Source: Planctomycetota bacterium (GTDB lineage Bacteria > Planctomycetota > UBA11346). From it: a DNA stretch of 38,429 bases. Where the stretch lies: positions 1-38,429 of the forward strand of contig PLEW01000122.1 in assembly GCA_003136555.1 (NCBI GenBank), written 5' to 3'. Shown here piece after piece: positions 1 to 9,514 of the stretch. A program made the translations under genes and the position numbers. Each line of letters begins with the position of its first letter. Within the stretch, counting starts at the first letter, position 1. The notes under the pieces are model-generated. The model did not search any database and had not been told where the DNA came from. It saw only the letters and a list, made by a program, of their open reading frames with translations.

Positions 1-488
1 AGCGAGAGCACGTCGCCGATGTTGTCGAAGCCCTCGCCGACATCATCGGAGGGGAAGGACGAGCGCGCGGTGCGCAGGTCGAGCCCGAGCAGGTCGCGGA
101 TGGTATAATCGTATTCGGTGCGGTTGAGGCGGCGGATGGTCACCCGCCCCGGGTCGGGCGGGCCGTCGTAGCGCTTGATGACCTTGATGGTGGCGATGAG
201 GCGGTCGCGCTCCTCGGCCGACGGCTGCTTCTTGGCGGTGTCCGGCGGCATGTCGTGGCTGTGCAGCTGATCGATCACCTCGCGCCACATCTTGAGCGCG
301 TGCTTGGCGGCATCCTCGCTGGCGATCGCGCTGAGATCGAGATCGCCCTTCTTCTTCTCCGGGTTGTGGCAGGCGAAGCAGTAGGTATCGAGGAGCGGGC
401 GGACGTCCTTCATATACGACGGCCCATCGCCCGCCCAGCCGAGGGCCGGCAGCAGGGCCAGCACCAGATTCCGCACGCTCGCACTCAC
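1..488 (-). CDS. DUF1587/PSD1-type planctomycete cytochrome c protein, N-terminal part (truncated by window start)
   Basis: Manual reverse-complement translation from GTG at 488: [42 protein letters not shown]...[48 protein letters not shown]. Signal-like N-terminus, CxxCH haem motif (CFACH) and the LNRTEY-x-TIRDLLG/FP-DD-GFDNIGD signature typical of DUF1587. Not in the supplied ORF list. Confidence 0.88.
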   Translation of the reverse strand, partial: [162 protein letters not shown]

Positions 489-1234
489 CGCGATCCTTCG
501 GGGCGATGCCCGTGGGAGGTATTCCGGCCGGTTCTGACGTTCCAGCTGGAATGGGTTCCCTTATTGTGTCAAACAAGCGGGCCGGCGACGCACCGGCAAC
601 CGGACGACCAACCAAGGATACCATGGCGGGGCACCGCCGTTGAAGCTGATTGACGCTGCGCTCGCCAGCTGCCTGCCCAGCATCACATCTCCAGGCGGCG
701 CTTTCCCCATCCCCCCCGGTAAAAGGGCATGAACGTTAGTGAATCACCTGACATCGTGACCCCCCCTGCTCTCCAGGTAGATGCCTCATCATGACATCCG
801 TTGCGCACCGATATCCATCGCAGCGTAAACCAACACGCCCATCGAGGTGCTCCTGGTTCGCTGGCCCGCTCATGCCTCAGCGCCATGCAGACGGAGAGCG
901 ACGGAAAGCCCGTTTGGGGATCGCCCGCTGCGCCCCCCCCGACGTACCTGACCGCTGGGCATCGCACCAGACGCTGCCTTGTGGACGTGCACCGCCATCC
1001 ATCCGAACCACGACGCCTCACGCCAGTGCCGGCGGCTTCTCCGTCATGGCCAGGTTCCCGATTGTGTGGGATCGACGATCCGCAGTGATCCTTCCGCATC
1101 GAAGGCCAGAAAATGCGCGCGGTTCCGCGTCACACGTCCACGAAAGCGTCGTGCCACCGTGGCGATGCGCAGTTCAGCCATACTGTCGTGGCGTGACGGG
1201 AGTGGTCGTGGTTGAGCACACATATTATGCCACT

Positions 1235-1262
1235 TTGACACTGCTGGTCGCTCGCATATACA
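1235..1262 (+). promoter_or_regulatory. Putative sigma70-type promoter (TTGACA-16-TATACA)
   Basis: TTGACA 1235-1240, 16-nt spacer, TATACA 1257-1262, in a locally AT-rich stretch; followed by inverted repeat ATTGTT-GT-AACAAT at 1262-1275. Confidence 0.45.
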
Positions 1263-1485
1263 TTGTTGTAACAATAGCTTACGATTGATTGAACATGAGA
1301 TTGCCATGCTGCGCGATCGAGAATCGTGATGGCCCGCTTGGCGGCGTGCCCGTCAGGCAGATGCTGCCTGAAATCCATGCAGTGCTTTGCCCTGCAAGCA
1401 GATGGATTCATTCCTTCAATTCACGCGCCTGAACAGTTCGGCCACTGCCGTCAACCACCGCCATCTCGAACCGGGCATCTGGCAT

Positions 1486-2151
1486 CTACGACGTCTTAGG
1501 CGATACGATCTTCTCGTTTACCGCTTTCGCTATGGCGCCGCCTCTGCTGTGCACATGGAGCTTCTCGTAGACAGTCCGTATGTACTCATCGGCGGTGTAA
1601 TAGCCTATCCCCAACTCGGATGCCGCCTGCTTGGTGGTATGCCCGCTCACGAGGAGCTGGAGGATCTGCATCTCACGTGGCGAGAGCCCGTAGTCATGCT
1701 TGGGGGCTGTCGCTTGGGAGACCATCTCCAAAACGCGGCGGGCTATATGGGGATTGATGGGGGAACCGCCGTCCGCCGCGCTGCGGATGGATGCGGCGAC
1801 TTCCTCTGCGCTCGTTGATTTGAGCAGGTAGCCGGTGGCACCGGCGCAAATCGCTCGGAATATCTTATCGTCATCCTCGAAGACGGTGAGGATGATCAAC
1901 GCCGTGGACGGGTAGCGTTGGCGAAAATGCGGAAGCGCCTCGATGCCGCTCATGCCGGGAAGCTCGACGTCGAGGAGGAGCACGTGTGGCGCTGCGGGAG
2001 CGGGCAGCGCGGACAAGGCGTCTTCGCAGCTGAAATAGCGTTGCGGGCAGGAAATGCCATCGCAGCGATTGAGCGCCCGCTGCAGTCGACTGCCATAGAC
2101 CTTGTGGTCTTCGACCAGCCAGACAGTGATGGGGCGGGCTTGGTCAGGCAT
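1486..2151 (-). CDS. NarL/FixJ-family response regulator (REC + LuxR-type HTH)
   Basis: VWLVEDHKVY, LLLDVELPGMSGIEAL (phospho-acceptor Asp region), LSPREMQILQLLVSGHTTKQAASELGIGYYTADEYIRTVYEKLHVHSRGGAIAKA (LuxR HTH). Confidence 0.95.
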   Translation of the reverse strand: MPDQARPITVWLVEDHKVYGSRLQRALNRCDGISCPQRYFSCEDALSALPAPAAPHVLLLDVELPGMSGIEALPHFRQRYPSTALIILTVFEDDDKIFRAICAGATGYLLKSTSAEEVAASIRSAADGGSPINPHIARRVLEMVSQATAPKHDYGLSPREMQILQLLVSGHTTKQAASELGIGYYTADEYIRTVYEKLHVHSRGGAIAKAVNEKIVSPKTS

Positions 2152-2153
2152 GG

Positions 2154-4160
2154 TCAGGCATGGTGCGGCAGGGAGATGGTGATGGAGGTCCCGTGCTGAG
2201 GCGCAGAATCGACGCTGACGATTCCACCGTGCTTCGCGGCACGCCGCTGAAGATTGACCAGGCCCATCCCTCCTCCCTTGAGGGCGGAGGGATCGAAGCC
2301 GCGCCCGTTGTCACGCACGGTCAGGATGAGGGTTTCATCCCCTTGCGCGAGCGTGATGTCGGCATGCGTCGCCTGTGAGTGCCGCACCAGGTTATGCAGC
2401 GATTCCTTGAGCATCAGCACGAGGTCGCGCCGCTGGTCCATCCGCATGCGGTTGAAGGCCGCCGCGGCCGGTTCATGCAGTTCGTGCGGGATGTTGCGGA
2501 GGATGCGGTCGATGATGTCGCGAAGGTGCTCGATCAGGTCACCTTGGCCATATTTCCCGCTCTGGGCGAGTCGCACGAGGTCGCGCATCGTATCGAGCGT
2601 CTGCCGTGCCGTATCGCGGATCTCAGCCAATTCCTGCTGCATGGCTTCGTCTCTCGTGAGCGCGAGCGCCTCTTCGCTTATCAAGACGATGCAGCCGAGG
2701 CTGCTGCCGATGTCGTCGTGCAGATCCTGCGAGATGCGCTGGCGCAAGGCATCCATTTCCAGGCGGCGGTCGCGACGATGCCGGAGATTCGCTCCGAGCA
2801 GCGCAAGCACTACGGCAACGATGGCTGCCGCGAGTATCCACCAGGAGATCATGATGAACCGCGAACGGATGTCGGACGACCTGGTGTCGATTTGGGCGAT
2901 CCTCTGCATGATCTCGCGGCGATGCGATAGGCCGAGAAGCCAGTCCCCCAGATCGAGGATGTTCGCGCGGCTGGTGAAACCGTCCACCAGAGCCGCGCGC
3001 GACCAGCCGTTCCCCTCGATCGAATCGAATGCGCTCACCTCCTTGCCGAGCGCGACATTCGTGTCCCCGGACCAGACCTGCATCTCGGAAAGCGCGAAGA
3101 GGTAGCGCCCATTGGCATTGAACAGCTGCGGTGCGGACACGCGCACATAGCGGGCGGTTTCATCCCGGGCGACGAAGCTGATGGCATTCTCGCCAGGGCC
3201 GACCGGGGCGCGCGGCTCCGCGCCGTTGCCCCCCTCCAGGCCGGACAGCTCGACGGCATTGCGGAAGCTCAGATCATTCGCCAGCTGGACGGTCAACCCA
3301 GGCGGCCAACCGTAGCCTGGACGATGCGAGAATTCTGGCGGATAGGCCGGGAACAGCCGAACTTCATTTACCGGCATGACCTCGCCGAGATCCACCTGGA
3401 CCCAGCGTGGCGATGGGTGAGGCTCACGCTCGAGGACGACTGGCTGGCTGGAATAGCCCAGGGTCGGGCTCGGCCTTGAGCCCTGTGGCGGGCCGAGCAC
3501 CGAATGGCCATCCACGAGATTCGAGAGTCCCCACACCGGCAGCGCACCCATGGTGCGGCTGGAGGTGAAATCGCTGCGGCCAAGTCCGGCGGCGATATTG
3601 CGCTTCCCCTGGAGTACGATGATTTCGCCGAGCGCGAACAGCGCACGTCCGCCATCCTGATACAGCCTGGTTGCCGTGATGCGCACGAAGCGCGCACGCT
3701 TCCCGGCGCACGGCAGATAGACTGGCAGCGTGCCTGGATTGGCGAAATCGGTCGGCGTATCGCCAGCGATCACGGTGCGCCCCGCCTGGTCTGCGCTTTC
3801 GGATATCTCCACACGGAAACGCGCAGGGAAGCCGTAGCCCGGCACTATCGCCCGACCGCTGTCGGAAGCGGCCGGCACCAGCACCACGGCATCGAGCGGC
3901 TCCTCTCGCCGCAGATCCACTTCCACCCACTCCACCGTATTGGAGGACGCCGAGAATCCGCTGTGATAACCGATGCGATCCGTGAGTTGCGGCGTCGGCG
4001 CCGGAGGCAAGGGGACGAGGGCAGCCTCCAGGTCTCGTCGTTCAACGTCGTTGTGCCGCAGTTCGGAACTGAACCAGGAGAGCGACGCGACCTGGGCGAC
4101 GCACCCACCCACCACCAGCGCCGCAAGACCGATCGTCAGCTGGACGGTGCGACGCATCAT
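2154..4160 (-). CDS. Sensor histidine kinase (HisKA_3 + HATPase_c) with two discoidin/F5-8C-like extracytoplasmic modules
   Basis: N-terminal hydrophobic segment, two repeats of W-V-VDL...FP/VP...PGYGFP...RFVRITA/RYVRVSAPQLF-GR-LFALSE, TM helix WWILAAAIVAVVLALLGANL, RISQDLHDDIGSSLG (H box), DNGRGFD and GGGMGLVNLQRRA (HATPase). Confidence 0.92.
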   Translation of the reverse strand: MMRRTVQLTIGLAALVVGGCVAQVASLSWFSSELRHNDVERRDLEAALVPLPPAPTPQLTDRIGYHSGFSASSNTVEWVEVDLRREEPLDAVVLVPAASDSGRAIVPGYGFPARFRVEISESADQAGRTVIAGDTPTDFANPGTLPVYLPCAGKRARFVRITATRLYQDGGRALFALGEIIVLQGKRNIAAGLGRSDFTSSRTMGALPVWGLSNLVDGHSVLGPPQGSRPSPTLGYSSQPVVLEREPHPSPRWVQVDLGEVMPVNEVRLFPAYPPEFSHRPGYGWPPGLTVQLANDLSFRNAVELSGLEGGNGAEPRAPVGPGENAISFVARDETARYVRVSAPQLFNANGRYLFALSEMQVWSGDTNVALGKEVSAFDSIEGNGWSRAALVDGFTSRANILDLGDWLLGLSHRREIMQRIAQIDTRSSDIRSRFIMISWWILAAAIVAVVLALLGANLRHRRDRRLEMDALRQRISQDLHDDIGSSLGCIVLISEEALALTRDEAMQQELAEIRDTARQTLDTMRDLVRLAQSGKYGQGDLIEHLRDIIDRILRNIPHELHEPAAAAFNRMRMDQRRDLVLMLKESLHNLVRHSQATHADITLAQGDETLILTVRDNGRGFDPSALKGGGMGLVNLQRRAAKHGGIVSVDSAPQHGTSITISLPHHA

Positions 4161-4525
4161 AGAAGGGGGGATCGTAGCTGCTCACCCAGTACCTCGCCAC
4201 CCCTTTTGCCTGCTGGCATGCGCACCGGCGAGCGCCTGAGGGATCATCGTCGTCGTCAGGGCGGACCACGGCTCTGCTGGCGTCGAGACAGCGAGACTCA
4301 GCTGCGTCAGCCGCCAGCGGACAGAGCACGGAAGCAGCCCCGCCACCCTCATTGGCCGCCATGGAGATGGGCGACCCCGCTGCAGGGGATCGCCTTAAGC
4401 CGATGATGCGCCAGCCCTTATCCAGGATCATGCAGCGCTGCGGTCGGCAGTCGGATGGTCATGGGGAACCCTGTCCGAATGTTCGGGGGTTCCACGCTCA
4501 CGGTGCCATCGCTACCCTCCAGGCC

Positions 4526-6943
4526 ATGATCCCCCGTCCGCGCACCATCCATCTCGCTGCGATGCTGCACATCGCCGTCTGCGCGTGCTGCGCCGCGGAG
4601 TCCGCGGATTTCGAGAAGACGGTCACACCATTCTTCGCCGAGAATTGCCTCAAATGCCATGACGCGAGGAAGCAGAAGGGCGATCTCCGGCTCGATACGC
4701 TGCCTCTGGATTTCATCGGCGAGAAGAATGCCGGTCACTGGACCGATATCCTCGACCGCCTCACTTCAGGCGATATGCCGCCGGAGAAGGAATCGCGCCC
4801 GAAGCCGAGGGAGACGGCCGCGGTGGTGGAGTGGATCGCCACCCAGCTGGCGGAGGCGGAGTCGGCGCGTCACGCCACCTCGGAGCGCGTCTCCTTCCGC
4901 AAGCTCACGCGTGATGAATACGTGAATACAATCCACGATCTGCTCGGCGTGACCTATGACGCCTTCAGCACCATGGGCATGGGGGAGGACCCGAATTGGC
5001 TCGGCTTCGAGCGCATCGGCTCGGTCCTCTCGTTCGCGCCTGCGCACATCGAGAAGTATCTCAGCGCCGCACAGCAGGTGCTGAACGAAGCCCTGCCACC
5101 AGGACCGAAGCCTCCATGCAAGCTCATCCACTGGGATCCCTTCGGCATGCGTGAAGCCTGGGGTGGGATGAAGAAGGATTTCGAACGCCAGGGCAACGCG
5201 GCAGCGGTCCGCTTGCCGATCATCCCGAGCAGCAATGCCGTCGGGGTGGTCGGCAAGCGGCTGAATCTCCTCATCCCCTCCACCGGCGTCTACCTGCTGA
5301 GAGTGAAGCTCAGCGGCCTGCATCCGGCGCAGCGCCTGCCGCCGCGGTTGCGCATCTATGAGGCGGATATCGACAGCATCCTGGCCGAACAGGATGTGGA
5401 TGCGCCCGAAGATCGGCCCGTGACGCTCGAATTCCGGGTGCATCTGACCGCAGGGAATCACGATATCGATGTGATGAACGCGGTGCCTGGCCTGGCGAAA
5501 CCCATCCAGGACAGCAACCACGCGGTGTTCACCAGCCTGCATGCGCGCATGCCATGGCAGCAGAAGCTCACCGACGATGCCGATCAGCCGCTGCGGCCGT
5601 TCCTGATCCTGGATTTCGTCGAATGGGAGGGTCCGCTCTGCGAATCGTGGCCGACACCGGCGCAGCGTGAGATCTTCGGTAATGGAACCCGCGACGCCGC
5701 CCAGGCCCACGACATCATCGCGCGCTTTGCAACCCGCGCCTTCCGCCAACCGGTGGCGATCGAGGAGATCGAACGCTATACGCAGCTCGTCGAAGCCGAG
5801 ATGAAGGCTGGCAAGGCCTTCGAACCGGCGGTGAAGACCGCGTTGGCCGCGATCCTCTGTGCGCCGAACTTCCTCTACCTCGTCGAAGGCTCACCCGCGA
5901 AGGCGACCACGACCCTCAACGACTACGAGCTTGCGGCGCGGCTGTCCTATTTCCTGTGGAGCACGCAGCCTGATGACGCATTGCGCACTCTTGCGGGAGC
6001 CGGAAGGCTCCATGACGAGGCGACCCTCCGCAGCGAAGTGCGGCGCATGCTCGCTGATCCCAGGGCAGCGGCATTCGCCGAGGCCTTCCCGCGCCAGTGG
6101 CTGCAATTGCGCCGGGTCGGGATGTTCGCGCCGGACAAGGCCCTCTATCCCGACTACGACGACTACCTGCAGAAGAGCATGATCGCCGAGACCACGAGCT
6201 TCTTCCATGAGGTGCTGGCGAAGAACCTCAGCCTGCGCAACTTCCTCGATTCCGACTGGACCATGCTCAACCAGCGCCTTGCGCTCCATTATGGGATCGC
6301 GGGCGTGACCGGAGAGGCCATGCAGCGCGTCTCTCTCAAGCCCGAGGATCATCGCGGCGGCCTGATGACCCAGGCCGCAGTGCTCGGGCTCACCTCCGAC
6401 GGCACCCGTCACCGCCCGGTGCATCGCGGGAAATGGCTGTCCGAATCCATCCTCGGCCGGCCGGTACCGCCGCCGCCGGCCAATGTCCCGGCGATCAAGG
6501 CCGCGCAGGCCGCCGCGCCCAAGACCAGCCTGCGCGACAAGCTCGCTGCGCACCTGGAGAACGCCTCCTGCGCGGCCTGTCATCGCAAGATCGATCCACT
6601 CGGACTGGCCTTCGAGAACTATGACGCCATCGGCCGCTGGCGCACCGAGGAGACCGTGCGCGACGGTTCCGGCGCCAATCCGAAGGTGGACGCAAGCGGC
6701 GAGCTGTCCGATGGCCGGAGATTCGCCGACGTGAACGCCTTCAAGAAGCTGATGCTCGACGATACCGACAAGTTCGCGGCCGCCTTCACGGAAAAGCTCG
6801 CCACCTTCGCCATGCGCCGCGTGATGACCTTCTCCGACCGCGCTGAACTCCAGCGCATCGCCGCGACGAGCAAGGCCGACGATTACCGTCTGTCGACGCT
6901 GATCGAGATCTTCGTGACGAGTGCACTCTTCCAACGACGCTGA
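4526..6943 (+). CDS. DUF1592/DUF1588/DUF1585-type planctomycete cytochrome c protein
   Basis: ORF 4352..6943; likely start at 4526 (MIPRPRTIHLAAMLHIAVCACCAAES signal peptide). CLKCH haem motif, KLTRDEYVNTIHDLLGV, DYELAARLSYFLWSTQPDD, HRPVHRGKWLSESILG, ASCAACHRKIDPLGLAFENYDAIGRWRT. Confidence 0.93.
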   Translation: MIPRPRTIHLAAMLHIAVCACCAAESADFEKTVTPFFAENCLKCHDARKQKGDLRLDTLPLDFIGEKNAGHWTDILDRLTSGDMPPEKESRPKPRETAAVVEWIATQLAEAESARHATSERVSFRKLTRDEYVNTIHDLLGVTYDAFSTMGMGEDPNWLGFERIGSVLSFAPAHIEKYLSAAQQVLNEALPPGPKPPCKLIHWDPFGMREAWGGMKKDFERQGNAAAVRLPIIPSSNAVGVVGKRLNLLIPSTGVYLLRVKLSGLHPAQRLPPRLRIYEADIDSILAEQDVDAPEDRPVTLEFRVHLTAGNHDIDVMNAVPGLAKPIQDSNHAVFTSLHARMPWQQKLTDDADQPLRPFLILDFVEWEGPLCESWPTPAQREIFGNGTRDAAQAHDIIARFATRAFRQPVAIEEIERYTQLVEAEMKAGKAFEPAVKTALAAILCAPNFLYLVEGSPAKATTTLNDYELAARLSYFLWSTQPDDALRTLAGAGRLHDEATLRSEVRRMLADPRAAAFAEAFPRQWLQLRRVGMFAPDKALYPDYDDYLQKSMIAETTSFFHEVLAKNLSLRNFLDSDWTMLNQRLALHYGIAGVTGEAMQRVSLKPEDHRGGLMTQAAVLGLTSDGTRHRPVHRGKWLSESILGRPVPPPPANVPAIKAAQAAAPKTSLRDKLAAHLENASCAACHRKIDPLGLAFENYDAIGRWRTEETVRDGSGANPKVDASGELSDGRRFADVNAFKKLMLDDTDKFAAAFTEKLATFAMRRVMTFSDRAELQRIAATSKADDYRLSTLIEIFVTSALFQRR

Positions 6944-6957
6944 CCAGAGTGATAACC

Positions 6958-7953
6958 ATGAAATGCCTCGCCGCCCTCCTCTCCACGATACTGTCCATCG
7001 CCGCGCTGTCCGCGGGAGACGCGACCGCGCCGGCGGCTTCCGCACCGCCTGATCTCAGGATCACGCCGGGCAAGGTCATCATCCCGACCGGCACATCCAT
7101 GCGGCGGATCTGGGGCGAACTGGTCAGCATGGATCTGGCCACGCGCACCGGCACCTTCCGCAAGGATGGCACGGACCAGCTGATGCCCTTCGCCGTGATG
7201 CCCTATGCCGAGCTGCTCCATCATGCGACCCTCGGCGACCTCCAGGATTTCCGCATCGGCGAGCGAGCCATCTTCCGCCTCCATGAGGATGGGAAAGGGG
7301 AGTGGGTCGCGCTCACCTACATCCAGGATGAGATGAACATGATGAACAACCACAAAGAGTATTTCTATGTGGATAGCATCGATGCGGCGAAGGGCAGGCT
7401 CATCTGCACCTGGGCGAACGCCGATCAGAGCTTCATCCGCCAGAAAAATGTGCTGATCGAGACCGATCATGACACGCGCTACTGGAAGGCCGCAAAATCG
7501 GCGACCTTCGCGGACATCGCCATCGGCGGCAAGCTGCGCACCAAGACCCATGGCATCGGCAAGGGCAATACGCGCATGTGCTGGGAGGTCTTCCTCGATG
7601 ACGAGAGCCTGATCGCGTTCCAGACCGAGCAGAAGGCCGTCCATCAGCGGCGCATGGTCGAGGAAGGGCTGCCCGGGTACGTGGATGTGGCGGTGGCGGC
7701 AGCAGCGGCGGCGGTCGACAGCGTGGTGCAGTTCACCCTGTTCCCGGAAGGCCGTGGCTTCTTCGCCCAGCTCAAGGTCGGCGGCGCCGCCCGCGTCGCG
7801 CCAGCGGGTCCAGACCGCAAGCCGACCATGCCTCCGGTCCCAGCGATCATCACCGCCGTCAGCGGGGCGGAGGTGAGCGTCAGCCTGCCCTCCGCAGCCG
7901 CCGCCACCTTCCAGGCGGCGGGCATCGCCCGGCTGTGGCCGGGCGCGCATTGA
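6958..7953 (+). CDS. Secreted hypothetical protein, one copy of a locus-specific repeated domain
   Basis: Signal peptide MKCLAALLSTILSIAALSAGDA; domain WGELVSMDLATRTGTFRKDGTDQLMPFAVMPYAELLHHATLGDLQDFRIG... matches the repeats in 9515..11491. Confidence 0.85.
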   Translation: MKCLAALLSTILSIAALSAGDATAPAASAPPDLRITPGKVIIPTGTSMRRIWGELVSMDLATRTGTFRKDGTDQLMPFAVMPYAELLHHATLGDLQDFRIGERAIFRLHEDGKGEWVALTYIQDEMNMMNNHKEYFYVDSIDAAKGRLICTWANADQSFIRQKNVLIETDHDTRYWKAAKSATFADIAIGGKLRTKTHGIGKGNTRMCWEVFLDDESLIAFQTEQKAVHQRRMVEEGLPGYVDVAVAAAAAAVDSVVQFTLFPEGRGFFAQLKVGGAARVAPAGPDRKPTMPPVPAIITAVSGAEVSVSLPSAAAATFQAAGIARLWPGAH

Positions 7954-8013
7954 CCAACGCGGCGCTCCATAGCGGCAACCTCCCACCACCACCAGCGGAA
8001 CCCGAGTGACACC

Positions 8014-9417
8014 ATGAGCAATATCCGATCCCAGCGCTGGCTGCTTGATCGCCGTCACGCCCTGCGCGGCCTTGGCGCCATCATCGCCCTGCCCCTGCTC
8101 GACGCGATGTGTCCCCTGAGCGCTGCGGCCCCCCCCGCCGCTGAGACGGCAGCCAAGCCGCGCCGCAGCGTGTTCGTCTACATCCCCAACGGCGTCAATG
8201 GCATGACCTGGCAGGTAAAGAAGCCTGGTCGCGGCTTCGAGCTCTCCACCGCGCTTGCACCGCTCGCCGCGCACCGGGATGCGCTCACCGTCTTCAGCGG
8301 ACTGCATCACCCCAACGGCATCGGCTCGGCGCACGTCTGCGCCGACCTCTGGCTCACCGGCGCGAAGCTCGACGACAAGGGTCGCAGCGCGCGCAACAGC
8401 GTCTCGTGCGATCAGCTCATGGCCGAGGTCACCTCGCGCCAGACGCGCTTCGCCTCGCTCGAGCTATCGATCACGGCAGGCGTCGGGCAGCCGAACAACA
8501 CCACCACCCTGGCCTTCTCGCGCGACGGCGTGCCTCTCCCGGCGGAGGAGAACCCGCGCACGGTCTTCAACCGCCTCTTCGTCCCCGATCCAGGCGGCGC
8601 GAAAGCCGAAGAAGAGCGGCTGAAGACCGGCCGCAGCATCCTCGATTCGGTGCTCGGTGCCGCGAAATCGCTGCGGCGCGGGCTGGGCAGCGAGGACTAC
8701 TCGAAGCTCGACGAATACCTGCACGCCGTGCGCGATGTGGAACAGCGGACCGAGAGGCTGGAATCCTGGCTCGACGTCCCGAAGCCGGTGCTCGGCAAGG
8801 CTGAAAGCGACAGGTTCCAGCGCAACGTCCCCAAGGCGCAGGCGGGCGAATATTACCGCACGATGTATGATCTCATCGTGCTCGCATTTCGCACCGATGT
8901 GACGCGCGTGGTCACCTACCTGAGCGGCAGCGAGGGCGTCGGCCTGGCCATCCCGGAAATCGGCATCAGCCAGCAGCGCCACTCGCTGTCGCACCACAAC
9001 TGCGATCCTGAGATCCTCGACCGCCTGACCAGGTGCGATGCATTCCTCATGCAGCAGTTCGCCTATTTCCTCGATCAGCTCAAAGCGGTGAAGGAGGACG
9101 GTGAATCGCTGCTCGATCGCACCATGGTCCTGACCGGCAGCGGCATGAGCTACGGTCACGGCCATGGCAACGCCAACCTCCCCATCATCCTCGCCGGCGG
9201 CAGCGGACTCGGACTGAAGCATGGCCAGCACCTCGACTACAATCGCATGGGCGTCGCGGGCTATGCACTCGACAACGACGAGTGGCACTCGCTCAGCTTC
9301 AAGCCCAAGAACGGCGATGCCCGGTTGAGCAATGTCCTGCTGACCATGCTCCAGAAGATGGAAGTCAATGCTGCGCGGTTCGTGGACAGCCTGGGGCCGG
9401 TGGCGGAACTGGGATGA
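8014..9417 (+). CDS. DUF1552 domain-containing protein, Tat-like N-terminus
   Basis: LLDRRHALRGLGAIIALPLLDAM, RRSVFVYIPNGVNGMTWQ, SVSCDQLMAE, LDEYLHAVRDVEQR, HSLSHHNCDPEILDRL, VLTGSGMSYGHGHGNANLPIILAGGSG. Confidence 0.93.
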   Translation: MSNIRSQRWLLDRRHALRGLGAIIALPLLDAMCPLSAAAPPAAETAAKPRRSVFVYIPNGVNGMTWQVKKPGRGFELSTALAPLAAHRDALTVFSGLHHPNGIGSAHVCADLWLTGAKLDDKGRSARNSVSCDQLMAEVTSRQTRFASLELSITAGVGQPNNTTTLAFSRDGVPLPAEENPRTVFNRLFVPDPGGAKAEEERLKTGRSILDSVLGAAKSLRRGLGSEDYSKLDEYLHAVRDVEQRTERLESWLDVPKPVLGKAESDRFQRNVPKAQAGEYYRTMYDLIVLAFRTDVTRVVTYLSGSEGVGLAIPEIGISQQRHSLSHHNCDPEILDRLTRCDAFLMQQFAYFLDQLKAVKEDGESLLDRTMVLTGSGMSYGHGHGNANLPIILAGGSGLGLKHGQHLDYNRMGVAGYALDNDEWHSLSFKPKNGDARLSNVLLTMLQKMEVNAARFVDSLGPVAELG

Positions 9418-9514
9418 GCTCCAGACCCATGCCCATCTCGTTCGCTGTCCGATCTCGCACGGCGTCCTTCCCCGCCGGCCGCATGGCCTGTGCAACCATT
9501 CCGGACGACCATCA

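Noticed and set aside
683-1411. Several overlapping 78-165-aa ORFs
   Set aside because: All frames overlap, no motif or convincing start region; treated as intergenic/degenerate.
5891-7045. 384-aa minus-strand ORF (and similar ones at 4766..5749 and 8464..9495)
   Set aside because: Antisense to DUF1592/DUF1552 genes; no domain signature.
6883-8334. 483-aa minus-strand ORF
   Set aside because: Spans two well-supported plus-strand genes; shadow composition.
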